In this document: positions 32,052 to 40,588 of the stretch, in pieces | How the letters are laid out: every line of letters starts with the position of its first letter | Position numbering within the stretch: position 1 is the stretch's first letter | Assembly: GCF_009733595.1 (NCBI RefSeq) | Contig: NZ_WOFH01000020.1 | Span: forward strand, 1-64,000 | Source of the DNA: Actinomadura litoris | GTDB taxonomy: Bacteria > Actinomycetota > Actinomycetes > Streptosporangiales > Streptosporangiaceae | Direction of reading: 5' to 3' | Length of the DNA stretch: 64,000 bases | Made by a program: the position numbers and the translations under genes | The notes under the pieces: generated by a model | Database searches by the model: none | What the model was told of the DNA's origin: nothing | The model's input: the letters and a program-made list of their open reading frames with translations, nothing else

Positions 32052-32771
32052 TCAGCGGTCGCGGAAGACCTCGTTCCGCATCCGCTCGCGGGTCTCCTCC
32101 AGGAGCCGCTGGCAGGCGGCGAGGCCGTCCTCGTCCAGACCGGACCGCTTGGCGCCCTTGCGGACGTCCTCGACGAACTTGCGGAGCAGGCGCTCCAGCT
32201 TGAGGCGCGCGACGTCCTCGCTGGTGCCGGTCGCCGTCCGCCAGGCGTCCTCCCAGTTCTGCCGCCACTCCTCCTTCCACGCCTGCCTCTGCTCGCGCCA
32301 GTGCTCCCTCTGCCGCCTCCACTCGTCCTTCTGGCGCTCGGTCGACTCCTTCCAGGCGTCCTTGGAGGTGGTCTTGCCCTGGTCGCGCATGTCGCGCGCC
32401 GCCTGGGTCAGCTCCTCGCGCAGCGACCGGACCGTCTGCCGGACGTCCTGCTGGACGCCGCGCGCGAACTCCTGCGCCGAGGCGGTGATCTCCTCCTCCA
32501 GCTCGGCCAGCTCGTCCATCCGCCGTTCGAGCTCGTCGCGGCCCTTGTCGGTCAGCGAGTACACCTTCTTGCCCTTGACCACCTCGTGGGTGACCAGGCC
32601 CTCGGACTCCAGCCGGGCCAGCCTCGGGTAGATCGTTCCGGGCGAGGGCGAGTACACCCCGAGGAAGCGGTCCTGGAGCAGCCGGATCACCTCGTAGCCG
32701 TGCCGCGGGCTCTCCTCCAGCAGCTTCAGCAGGTACAGCCGCAGGCGACCGTGGCCGAATACGGGGCTCAC
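32052..32771 (-). CDS. PadR-family transcriptional regulator with Trp-rich C-terminal helix
   Basis: A 239-residue protein. Residues 1-90 are a PadR winged helix (LRLYLLKLLEESPRHGYEVI, SPGTIYPRLARLESEGLV, GRKVYSLT-like wing). The C-terminal half is far longer than in minimal PadR proteins and forms a charged helix with Trp at 140, 151, 158, 165, 169, 173 and 177 (spacings 11, 7, 7, 4, 4, 4), which puts the tryptophans on one helix face. It follows the DUF4097 gene with a 1-nt gap, so the pair is an operon. It probably represses itself through the palindromic sites at 33631-33674. The effector is unknown. Confidence 0.88.
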   Translation of the reverse strand: MSPVFGHGRLRLYLLKLLEESPRHGYEVIRLLQDRFLGVYSPSPGTIYPRLARLESEGLVTHEVVKGKKVYSLTDKGRDELERRMDELAELEEEITASAQEFARGVQQDVRQTVRSLREELTQAARDMRDQGKTTSKDAWKESTERQKDEWRRQREHWREQRQAWKEEWRQNWEDAWRTATGTSEDVARLKLERLLRKFVEDVRKGAKRSGLDEDGLAACQRLLEETRERMRNEVFRDR

Positions 32772-32772
32772 G

Positions 32773-33597
32773 TCACTTCTCCATTCGGGGTTCGGCGATC
32801 TCCGGCTCGTCGTCCTCCCGGCCGAGGAGGGTGACGGGGCCCGACACCGTGTTGACCGTGAGCCGTCCCGCGCCGTCGCCGATGGTGCCGGCGACGCCGC
32901 GCATGACGGCCCGCTCCCGCTCGCCGAGCCCGGCGAACGAGGTCTCGATGCGGCCGGTGGCCGAGGTCAGCGCGACCTCGGCGCCGGCGGACTCCGGGAC
33001 GCGCAGCGCGACCTCGCCGGAGACCGTGTTGACCTCGACCCGGCTCGCGCCGACGAGGTCCATGTCGGCGGCGACGCGGCCGCTGACCGTGCGGGCGGCG
33101 AGGCGCTCGACCGACCCGCCCGCCAGCGACAGGTCACCGGACACCGAGGTGAACGACACCGTACCGTCCAGCCCCTGCGCCTCGATCGCTCCGGACACGG
33201 TGTTCGCGTCGACCGCGCCGCGCACCCCGTCCAGCGTCACCCCGCCGGAGGCGCTCTTGATCGACGTGCGGGCCGCCACGCCCGTGATCAGCGCGTCCGC
33301 CGACACCAGCGTGAGGGAGACGGGGCAGTCGCGCGGGACCGTGACGGTGATCGAGGCGTGCACCCGCTGGGTGCGCAGCCACGACAGCACGCCCTCCCAG
33401 ATCCGCTCGTGCGTGATCGTGAGCATCCCCGCCTCGTGCCCGACCAGCAGCGGCGGGCCCGCCACCTCGCCGACGATGACCGAGGGGCGCTCGTCGGAGG
33501 CGAGCACCGACACGCTTCCGGCGATCAGCGTCGTCCGCAGCGCCACCACCCCGTCGAAGCCGAGGGTGGTCGGTTCGTCGATCGTCCAGCGCGACAT
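32773..33597 (-). CDS. DUF4097 beta-strand repeat protein
   Basis: A 274-residue protein made of repeated short beta-strand units (VNTVSGEVALRV, TVSGRVAADMDLVG, SVSGDLSLAGGS, NTVSGAIEAQG), the DUF4097 adhesin-like solenoid. No signal peptide or membrane helix is seen, so it is probably cytoplasmic or membrane-peripheral. DUF4097 proteins commonly neighbour PadR or anti-sigma regulators in envelope-stress operons of Firmicutes and actinobacteria. The ATG at 33597 heads the padR operon, and the paired operator-like sites lie 34-77 nt upstream. Confidence 0.85.
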   Translation of the reverse strand: MSRWTIDEPTTLGFDGVVALRTTLIAGSVSVLASDERPSVIVGEVAGPPLLVGHEAGMLTITHERIWEGVLSWLRTQRVHASITVTVPRDCPVSLTLVSADALITGVAARTSIKSASGGVTLDGVRGAVDANTVSGAIEAQGLDGTVSFTSVSGDLSLAGGSVERLAARTVSGRVAADMDLVGASRVEVNTVSGEVALRVPESAGAEVALTSATGRIETSFAGLGERERAVMRGVAGTIGDGAGRLTVNTVSGPVTLLGREDDEPEIAEPRMEK

Positions 33598-33630
33598 CGC
33601 GGTAGCCCTTCGTCAGACGCCCTGCCAGTA

Positions 33631-33674
33631 GACACGATATGTCGCGTTCCTCGGAAGTCAAGATGTATCGTGTC
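33631..33674. promoter_or_regulatory. Candidate PadR operator pair upstream of DUF4097-padR
   Basis: GACACGATATGTC at 33631-33643 and its inverted near-copy GATGTATCGTGTC at 33662-33674 (11 of 13 positions match), separated by 18 nt. Each half has CGA...TCG symmetry. A third copy of the core lies before the DUF1707 gene at 53366-53381. Confidence 0.65.
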
Positions 33675-33707
33675 TCCGCCGCCGGGTGGGCGTCGGCCCT
33701 CGCCGCC

Positions 33708-33893
33708 CTAATCCCCGTCCTCGTCCTCGTCGTCGAGGCGGGCCAGCCAGGTCGCCAGCCGGTCCACCGGCGTCTCGAACTCGGGGTTGAGGTCGACGAA
33801 CTCGCGGAGCCGCTCGGCGAGCCAGGTCAGGCTGACCTCCTCGGCCCCCCGGCGGTCGGTGAGCTCCTCGATCCCCCGATCGGTGAAGTACAT
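33708..33893 (-). CDS. DUF6104 family small protein
   Basis: A 61-residue acidic protein beginning MYFTDRGIEELTDRRG and ending in an Asp/Glu run (LDDEDEDGD). Similar small proteins sit just downstream of the 2-oxoglutarate dehydrogenase E1 gene in streptomycetes, as recalled. The function is unknown. The ATG at 33893 has GGAGAG upstream. It follows kgd on the same strand, with hairpins in between. Confidence 0.8.
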   Translation of the reverse strand: MYFTDRGIEELTDRRGAEEVSLTWLAERLREFVDLNPEFETPVDRLATWLARLDDEDEDGD

Positions 33894-33965
33894 GGCGTTC
33901 TCTCTCCAGGGCCCCTCCGGGGCCGTTCCCGGGCCTCGCGCCGAGGCCCCCGTACGCCGAGGGCC

Positions 33966-33988
33966 CCGGCGCGGGCGTGCCGCGCCGG
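33966..33988. terminator. Hairpin downstream of kgd
   Basis: Perfect 9-bp stem (CCGGCGCGG with CCGCGCCGG), 5-nt loop, 24 nt past the kgd stop. Further GC-rich hairpins occur at about 33908-33950. Confidence 0.6.
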
Positions 33989-34011
33989 AGCCCCCGGTCC
34001 TTCCCGCGTGC

Positions 34012-37000
34012 CTACTTCTCGCCGAACAACCGGGTCAGCAGGGCCTCCTGCTCGGCCTGGTGCAGCTTCGCCGAGCCGACCGCCGGGGACGAGGACGCCG
34101 GACGCGACACCCGCGACAGCCGCAGGCCCTCGATGTGGTGCGGCAGCTTCAGCGCCATGAACGGCCAGGCGCCCATGTTCGCGGGCTCGTCCTGCACCCA
34201 CACCACCTCGGTGTGCGCCGGGTACTTCGCCAGCTCGGCGCGGATCTCGTCGACCGGCGGCGGGTAGAGCCGCTCGACCCGGATCACCGCGGTGTCGTTG
34301 GCGCCCGCCGCGTCCCTGGCCTTCACCACGTCGTAGTAGATCTTGCCGGTGGTGAGCAGCACCCGCCGCACGCCCGCCGCCTCGACCGCCGGGTTCTCGT
34401 CGGGGATGACCGGCTGGAACGCGCCGCCGGTGATCTGCGCGACCGTCGAGGTCGCCGCCTTCAGCCGCAGCAGGTACTTCGGCGTGAACACGATCAGCGG
34501 CTTGCCCCGCCCCGACAGCACCTGCCAGCGCAGCAGGTGGAAGTAGTTCGCCGGAGTGGTCGGGTAGACCACGGTCATGTTGTCCTGCGCGCACAGCTGC
34601 AGGTAGCGCTCGATCCGCGCGGAGGAGTGGTCGGGCCCCTGCCCCTCGTAGCCGTGCGGCAGCAGCAGCACGACGCTGGAGTGCTGGCCCCACTTCTGCT
34701 CGCCCGAGGAGATGTACTCGTCCATGATCGACTGGGCGCCGTTGGCGAAGTCGCCGAACTGCGCCTCCCACGCGACCAGCGCGTCGGGACGGGTCATGGA
34801 GTAGCCGTACTCGAAGCCCATCGCCGCGTACTCGCTCAGCAGCGAGTCGTGCACGTAGAACTTCGACACGCCCTGGCCGAACTGCTTGAGCGGCGCGTAC
34901 TCCTCGCCGGTCTTGCGGTCGAACAGCACCGAGTGCCGCTGGCCGAACGTCCCGCGCCGGGTGTCCTGGCCGACGAGCCGCACGGGGTGGCCGTCGATCA
35001 GCAGCGAGCCCAGCGCGAGCAGCTCGCCGGTCGCCCAGTCGATCGCGTCGTCCTCGATCATCTGGGCGCGGCGCTGCAGGATCGGCTGGAGGCGCGGGTG
35101 GACGTTGAAGCCCTCCGGCAGGCTGACCTGGGACTCGATGATCCGCTTGACGGTCTCCTGCGTGATCGCCGACCCGGCCCTGCCGTGGTCGATCGGGATG
35201 CGCTCCTCGACGTCGGGCTTGACCACCGAGCCCGGCTCCAGCGGCTTCTTCACGGCCTCGCGGGTCTCGATGAACGCCCGCTCCAGCTGCTCCTGGTAGT
35301 CGCGCAGCGCCTGCTCGGCCTCCTCGACCGTGATGTCGCCGCGGCCGATCAGCGCCTCGGTGTAGAGCTTGCGCACCGACCGCTTGGCGTCGATCAGGTC
35401 GTACATCAGCGGCTGGGTGAACGAGGGGTTGTCGGTCTCGTTGTGGCCCCGCCGCCGGTAGCAGACCATGTCGATGACGACGTCCTTCTTGAACGTCTGC
35501 CGGTACTCGAAGGCCAGCCGCGCGACCCGCGCGCACGCCTCCGGGTCGTCGCCGTTGACGTGGAAGATCGGCGCCTGGATCATCCGCGCGACGTCGGTGG
35601 AGTAGACGCTGGAGCGCGAGTACTCGGGCGCGGTGGTGAAGCCGACCTGGTTGTTGATCACCACGTGCACGGTGCCGCCGGTGCGGTAGCCGCGCAGCTG
35701 CGACAGGTTGAGCGTCTCGGCGACCACGCCCTGCCCGGCGAACGCGGCGTCGCCGTGGATCAGCACGGGCAGCACGCTGAACCCGGCCTCGCCGACGTCC
35801 AGGAGGTCCTGCTTGGCGCGGACGACGCCCTCCAGCACCGGGTCGACCGTCTCCAGGTGGGAGGGGTTCGCGACCAGCTCGGTGTGGATCTTGGAGCCGT
35901 CGGCGGCGACGAAGTCGCCGGACGCGCCGAGGTGGTACTTCACATCGCCCGAGCCCTGGGCGCTGCGCGGGTCGAGGTTGCCCTCGAACTCCCCGAAGAT
36001 CTGCCCGTAGGACTTGCCGACGATGTTCGCCAGGACGTTCAGCCGCCCGCGGTGCGCCATGCCGATGACGACCTCGTCGAGGCTGGCGCCCGCCGCCGCG
36101 GAGATCACCGAGTCCAGCAGCGGGATGACGGACTCGCCGCCCTCCAGCGAGAACCGCTTCTGCCCGACGAACTTGGTCTGGAGGAACGTCTCGAACGCCT
36201 CGGCGCTGTTCAGCCGCCGCAGGACGTGCAGCTGCTCCTCGCGCGAGGGCTTGTCGTGCGGGACCTCGACGCGCTCCTGGATCCAGGCGCGCTCCTCCGG
36301 GTCCTGGATGTGCATGTACTCGATGCCGACCGTGCGGCAGTAGGCCATCCGCAGCACGCCGAGGATGTCGCGCAGCTTCATCGTCGGCTTGCCGCCGAAC
36401 CCGCCGGTCGCGAACTCGCGCTCCAGGTCCCACAGGGTGAGGCCGTGCTTGAGGATGTCGAGGTCGGGGTGGCGGCGCTGCTTGTACTCCAGCGGGTCGG
36501 TGTCGGCCATCAGGTGGCCCCGGACCCGGTAGGCGTGGATCAGCTCGTGGACGCGGGCGACCTTGGCGACGTCCTCCTCGTGGGAGGCGGAGATGTCCTT
36601 GACCCAGCGCACCGGCTCGTACGGGATGCGCAGCGCCTCGAAGATCTCGTCGTAGAAGCCGTCCTCGCCGAGGAGGAGCTGGTGGATGCGGCGCAGGAAG
36701 TCGCCGGACTGCGCGCCCTGGATGATCCGGTGGTCGTAGGTGGAGGTCAGCGTCATGACCTTGCTGATCCCCATGCGCGACAGCGTGTCGCTGGAGGCGC
36801 CCGCGAACTCGGCCGGGTACTCCATCGCGCCCACGCCGATGATCGTGCCCTGGCCCGGCATCAGCCGCGGGACGGAGTGCACCGTGCCGATCGTCCCGGG
36901 GTTGGTCAGGCTGATCGTCGTGCCCTGGAAGTCGTCCAGCGTCAGCTTGTTGCCGCGCGCCTTGCGGACGATCTCCTCGTAGGCGGCCCAGAACTGGCGG

Positions 37001-37728
37001 AAGTCCAGCGTCTCGGCGGCCTTCACGCTCGGCACCACCAGCTGGCGCTGGCCGTCGGGCTTCTGCAGGTCGATCGCCAGGCCGAAGTTGACGTGCTCGG
37101 GCCGGATCAGCACCGGCTTGCCGTCCACCTCGGTGAAGGCGGCGTTCATCTCCGGCATCGCCGCGAGCGCCTTGACGATCGCGTACCCGATCAGGTGGGT
37201 GAAGGAGACCTTGCCGCCGCGGCCGCGCTTGAGGTGGTTGTTGATGACGATGCGGTTGTCGATCAGCAGCTTCGCCGGGACGGCGCGGACGCTCGTCGCG
37301 GTGGGCACCCCGAGGCTGGACTCCATGTTGGCGGCCGTCCGCGCGGCGACGCCGCGCAGCCTGACCTCCTCGGCGCCCGCGGGAACCGGCGGCGGCGCGG
37401 CCTTGGGGGCCGCCTTGGCCTGGGCCTCGGCCTGGGGCTTGGCCGCCGGCGCCGGCGGCGAGGCGGGCTTGGCTACCGGCTGCTTGGATGTCGGCGGAGC
37501 GGCCGCTGTGCCGTTCGCGGCCCGGGGGGCCGCTCCATCGGTGGCCGGGGTGGTCGCGGACGCGGGCCGGGTGTCCGGCTGGTAGTCCGCGAAGAAGTTC
37601 CACCAGGCCTCGTCAACCGAGTTCGGATCCTCGAGGTACTTCTGGTACAGCTCGTCGACCAGCCACTCGTTGGCACCGAAGTCTGTGTTCTTGGGGTCGG
37701 CACTAGTTTGCGACGACTCTGTCGACAC
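34012..37728 (-). CDS. kgd: Multifunctional 2-oxoglutarate dehydrogenase/decarboxylase E1 with fused succinyltransferase domain
   Basis: A 1238-residue TCA-cycle enzyme typical of actinobacteria. Residues 1-45 form the E1 N-terminal helix segment (FGANEWLVDELYQKYLEDP). Ala/Pro-rich linkers follow to about 115. A succinyltransferase (E2-like) catalytic domain spans about 120-345 and ends with TYDHRIIQGAQSGDFL, and the thiamine-diphosphate E1 domain runs to the end (HRGRLNVLANI, GDAAFAGQGVVAET, CYRRRGHNETDNPSFTQP). It acts with lipoamide-bearing partners encoded elsewhere. The GTG at 37728 (MSTESSQTSADP) has a GAGGGCGA site upstream. DUF6104 lies downstream. Confidence 0.97.
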   Translation of the reverse strand: MSTESSQTSADPKNTDFGANEWLVDELYQKYLEDPNSVDEAWWNFFADYQPDTRPASATTPATDGAAPRAANGTAAAPPTSKQPVAKPASPPAPAAKPQAEAQAKAAPKAAPPPVPAGAEEVRLRGVAARTAANMESSLGVPTATSVRAVPAKLLIDNRIVINNHLKRGRGGKVSFTHLIGYAIVKALAAMPEMNAAFTEVDGKPVLIRPEHVNFGLAIDLQKPDGQRQLVVPSVKAAETLDFRQFWAAYEEIVRKARGNKLTLDDFQGTTISLTNPGTIGTVHSVPRLMPGQGTIIGVGAMEYPAEFAGASSDTLSRMGISKVMTLTSTYDHRIIQGAQSGDFLRRIHQLLLGEDGFYDEIFEALRIPYEPVRWVKDISASHEEDVAKVARVHELIHAYRVRGHLMADTDPLEYKQRRHPDLDILKHGLTLWDLEREFATGGFGGKPTMKLRDILGVLRMAYCRTVGIEYMHIQDPEERAWIQERVEVPHDKPSREEQLHVLRRLNSAEAFETFLQTKFVGQKRFSLEGGESVIPLLDSVISAAAGASLDEVVIGMAHRGRLNVLANIVGKSYGQIFGEFEGNLDPRSAQGSGDVKYHLGASGDFVAADGSKIHTELVANPSHLETVDPVLEGVVRAKQDLLDVGEAGFSVLPVLIHGDAAFAGQGVVAETLNLSQLRGYRTGGTVHVVINNQVGFTTAPEYSRSSVYSTDVARMIQAPIFHVNGDDPEACARVARLAFEYRQTFKKDVVIDMVCYRRRGHNETDNPSFTQPLMYDLIDAKRSVRKLYTEALIGRGDITVEEAEQALRDYQEQLERAFIETREAVKKPLEPGSVVKPDVEERIPIDHGRAGSAITQETVKRIIESQVSLPEGFNVHPRLQPILQRRAQMIEDDAIDWATGELLALGSLLIDGHPVRLVGQDTRRGTFGQRHSVLFDRKTGEEYAPLKQFGQGVSKFYVHDSLLSEYAAMGFEYGYSMTRPDALVAWEAQFGDFANGAQSIMDEYISSGEQKWGQHSSVVLLLPHGYEGQGPDHSSARIERYLQLCAQDNMTVVYPTTPANYFHLLRWQVLSGRGKPLIVFTPKYLLRLKAATSTVAQITGGAFQPVIPDENPAVEAAGVRRVLLTTGKIYYDVVKARDAAGANDTAVIRVERLYPPPVDEIRAELAKYPAHTEVVWVQDEPANMGAWPFMALKLPHHIEGLRLSRVSRPASSSPAVGSAKLHQAEQEALLTRLFGEK

Positions 37729-37991
37729 GGCGGAGATCGCCCTCTTCCGCAGCTCGCAGGTGAGTTATAAGACCCAATAAGGCTACTCGCACTTGCACCT
37801 CGCGGTGTCCACCCGGGGTGCCGCCCACCTCCCGTGGCCGTTCACCGGGGGCCGCGCGGTGAACGGACGGGCGTGTGCGGCGCGCCGCGTCCCCCACGGC
37901 GCGGGGTATGCCGGCGACGGGTGCGAGGGGGCCCGTGCCGTGCGCCGAGGGGACCGCCGGGGGTGGCCCCGACGGAGGATCAGACGGGGGA
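37729..37991. other. Promoter region of kgd
   Basis: A 263-nt gap between the kgd start and the AIM24 stop. A minus-strand TATAAC (37764-37769) in an AT-rich patch about 36 nt before the kgd GTG is a likely -10. The remainder is GC-rich without clear structure. Confidence 0.4.
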
Positions 37992-38663
37992 TCAGTGCGT
38001 GTGCGGCGCGACCGTCGGGCCCTCGCTGGCCTGGATGAGCACGAAGCCCTGGCCCTGGTAGGCCAGCTGCATCGCCTCGCCGCTGCCGCGCCCGATCAGG
38101 GCGGACGCCTTGAACGTGCGGTTCACGCCGACCTGGAGGCTGGTGCTCCACGCCACGGCGGACTGGCCGTCGGCGAAGGTCGGGGCGCGGCCGCAGTCCA
38201 GCATGACCGGGGTGCCGTGGGTCGTGAGCGCGACCCAGCCGGTGCCCTGGAGGGTGGTGTTGAACAGGCCGCCGGCGGCGATGCCCGCGCCCTGGACGCG
38301 CTGGATGTCGGACTGGAGGTGGGAGTCGTAGGCGAGGATGTTCTTGCCGTTGACCGTGATCCCCTCGTTCTCCAGGTAGAACAGGTGGATGTCGTCGGCG
38401 TCGTTGGCGACGAACAGCAGCCCCTGGCCCTTGACGCGCATGAGGGGCACGCCCTCGCCGGTCAGCGCCTTCTTCATGAACTTGCCGATGCCGCCGGCGC
38501 CCTCGTAGTCGAACTCCATCTGGCCCTGGAAGGCGACCATGGAGCCCTGCCGGGCGAGGACGTCGCCGTTCAGGTGCACCCGGAGCATCTTGGAGTTCTG
38601 GAGTGCGAAGTGGCCGGGCAACTGCTGGCCCTGGTCGATGTTGCCGAAGAACTGGCTGCGCAT
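37992..38663 (-). CDS. AIM24 family protein
   Basis: A 223-residue AIM24/TIGR00266-family protein built of beta strands: MRSQFFGNIDQGQQLPGHFALQNSKMLRV, DVLARQGSMVAFQG, KKALTGEGVPLMRVKGQG, LENEGITVNGKNILAYD, GLFNTTLQGTGWVAL. The family has a beta-helix fold and no established enzymatic role in bacteria; the yeast member is mitochondrial. The ATG at 38663 has a GAGAGG site, and a TATGCT hexamer about 50 nt upstream could be the -10. It is transcribed alone. Confidence 0.88.
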   Translation of the reverse strand: MRSQFFGNIDQGQQLPGHFALQNSKMLRVHLNGDVLARQGSMVAFQGQMEFDYEGAGGIGKFMKKALTGEGVPLMRVKGQGLLFVANDADDIHLFYLENEGITVNGKNILAYDSHLQSDIQRVQGAGIAAGGLFNTTLQGTGWVALTTHGTPVMLDCGRAPTFADGQSAVAWSTSLQVGVNRTFKASALIGRGSGEAMQLAYQGQGFVLIQASEGPTVAPHTH

Positions 38664-38797
38664 GGTCGGCTGGCCTCTCGTGTCCTGTCGTGGGGATCTA
38701 TCTGGAGATCCGTCAGCATAACGACGGGATGCGCCAGGTCATGAACTTTCCCGGCAGGTGGCGCCCCGACCGCGGCGGACGTGGCCGACCGAGCCGG

Positions 38798-39718
38798 TCA
38801 GCCGGAGGCGAGCCGTTCGCGGCCGTGCGGCGCCGCCCAGTCGAGGAGGGGGCCCTTGGGGACGATGCGGGTCGGGTTGATTGTGGGGTGCGTCACGTAG
38901 TAGTGGCGCTTGATGTGGTCGAAGTCCGTCGTCTCGCCGAACGCGGGGATCGAGTACAGGTCGCGGGCGTAGCCCCACAGGTTCGGGTAGTCGGCGAGGC
39001 GGCGCAGGTTGCACTTGAAGTGCGAGTAGTAGACGGCGTCGAAGCGGGCGAGCGTCGGGTAGAGGCGGACGTCGGCCTCGGTGACGGCGTCCCCGAGCAG
39101 GTACCGGCGGCCGGCCAGGCGCTCCTCAAGGCCGTCGAGGGTGGCGAACAGCGCGTCGAACGCCTCCTCGTAGGCGTCCTGCGCGGTGGCGAAACCGGCC
39201 CGGTAGACGCCGTTGTTGACGGTCCGGTAGACGAGGTCGTTCAGCTCGTCGATCTCCGGGCGCAGCTCCACCGGGTACAGGTCGGGCGCGCCGGGCCGGT
39301 GGAAGGCGGTGAACTCGGTCTCCAGCATCGTGGTGATGTCGGGGAAGTCGTTGGTGACGAGACGGCCCGTCTCGGTGTCCCAGACGCAGGGGACCGTGTA
39401 CCGGCCCGTGAACCCGGGGTCGGACGACAGGTACAGCTCGGACAGGAACACCGTCCCGGTGACGGGGTCGTGGTCGGGGAACCGCCAGCCCCGCTCGTCG
39501 CGGATCGGGTCGACGACGCCGACGCCGATGACCTCCTCCAGGCCGAGGAGCCGCCGGACGATCAGCGTCCGGTGCGCCCACGGGCAGGCGTAGGAAACGA
39601 AGAGCCGGTAGCGGCCGGATTCGGCGGGGTACCCGCTCCCTCCGTCCGCCGTGATCGTTTCGGTGAAGCGGTTGCGCTGCCGGACGAACCGTCCGCCCTC
39701 GACCTCCTGCGCGGTCAT
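38798..39718 (-). CDS. Glutathionyl-hydroquinone-reductase-like glutathione S-transferase family protein
   Basis: A 306-residue member of the YqjG/ECM4 family. The active-site motif is SYACPWAHRTLIV, followed by ISMNGL-free thioredoxin-like strands and the C-terminal helical domain with DVRLYPTLARFDAVYYSHFKCNLRRL. In glutathione-using bacteria these enzymes reduce glutathionyl-hydroquinones. Actinobacteria make mycothiol instead, so the physiological thiol here is uncertain. The ATG at 39718 has GAGGAG upstream. Monocistronic, divergent from dedA. Confidence 0.88.
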   Translation of the reverse strand: MTAQEVEGGRFVRQRNRFTETITADGGSGYPAESGRYRLFVSYACPWAHRTLIVRRLLGLEEVIGVGVVDPIRDERGWRFPDHDPVTGTVFLSELYLSSDPGFTGRYTVPCVWDTETGRLVTNDFPDITTMLETEFTAFHRPGAPDLYPVELRPEIDELNDLVYRTVNNGVYRAGFATAQDAYEEAFDALFATLDGLEERLAGRRYLLGDAVTEADVRLYPTLARFDAVYYSHFKCNLRRLADYPNLWGYARDLYSIPAFGETTDFDHIKRHYYVTHPTINPTRIVPKGPLLDWAAPHGRERLASG

Positions 39719-39877
39719 GACGGGCTCCTCCCCAGGTCGACGTCACGGCCCCGGACGGTCGTCCCCGCGGGGGATCCGCGCCCGGGAACCCCACGGCTAC
39801 GATAACCGTCAGTAGCTTTGTCGAACTAGTCGGACTGGTCGCGGAGCGGCTGGAACCAGCAGGTGGCAGGGGAGCAC

Positions 39878-40546
39878 ATGCTCGAGAACTTCAACGCTCT
39901 GGCCGACGGGCTTCCCCCGTGGCTGGTGCTCCTGCTCATCGCGGGCCTGGTGTTCGCCGAGGCGGCCCTGTTCTTCGGGTTCGTCTTCCCGGGCGAGACC
40001 GCGATCGTGGTCGGCGGCGTCCTCGCCAGCCAGGACAAGCTCTCGCTGCCGGTGCTGCTGGTCGTCGCGGTGGTCGCCGCCGTCGCGGGCGACTCGGTGG
40101 GCTATGAGATCGGCCGCAAGTTCGGGCCGCGGCTGCTGGAGACCAGGGCGATGAGCAAGCACCGCGCCAAGGTCGCCAAGGCGCAGGACCTGATCCGCCG
40201 CCGGGGCGCGTTCGCGGTGTTCATCGGCCGGTTCACGGCGCTGCTGCGGGCGCTGATGCCCGCGCTGGTCGGCAGCTCGCGGCTGCCGTATCCGAAGTTC
40301 CTGCTGTTCAACTTCATCGGCGGCGTCACCTGGGTGCTGACGTTCACGCTCGGCGGCTACTTCGCGGGCGAGGCGTTCGACCACGCCGCCAAGCTCGCCG
40401 GGCGCGGCCTGGCGATCGGGCTCGCCGTCGCCGCCGTCGTCGCGATCGTGGTGTGGAGCGTCCGCAAGCACCGCCGGGAGGCCCACGAGGAGGCCGAGGT
40501 CGAGGCGGAGGAGTCGGAGCACACCCTGGAGCAGACCCACCCCTGA
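39878..40546 (+). CDS. DedA family membrane protein
   Basis: A 222-residue DedA/VTT-domain protein with about five membrane segments. Family features are EAALFFGFVFPGETAIVVGG, GDSVGYEIGRKFG and the re-entrant loop FIGRFTALLRALMPALVGSSRLPYPKFL with the conserved FxGR/R motifs. DedA-family members are implicated in phospholipid and undecaprenyl-phosphate flipping; the precise cargo here is unknown. The acidic C-terminus (EEAEVEAEESEH) is cytoplasmic. The ATG at 39878 has GGGGAG 4 nt upstream; a GTG at 39863 is in frame. Confidence 0.88.
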   Translation: MLENFNALADGLPPWLVLLLIAGLVFAEAALFFGFVFPGETAIVVGGVLASQDKLSLPVLLVVAVVAAVAGDSVGYEIGRKFGPRLLETRAMSKHRAKVAKAQDLIRRRGAFAVFIGRFTALLRALMPALVGSSRLPYPKFLLFNFIGGVTWVLTFTLGGYFAGEAFDHAAKLAGRGLAIGLAVAAVVAIVVWSVRKHRREAHEEAEVEAEESEHTLEQTHP

Positions 40547-40588
40547 GGCCCGCACGGGCGGAGGGCCGGCGGGTGGGAGGCCGGCGGG

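Noticed and set aside
33787..37770. 1327-codon plus-strand frame across kgd
   Set aside because: Exact antisense shadow of kgd, whose 1238 residues carry clear E1/E2 motifs; the opposite frame is low-complexity.
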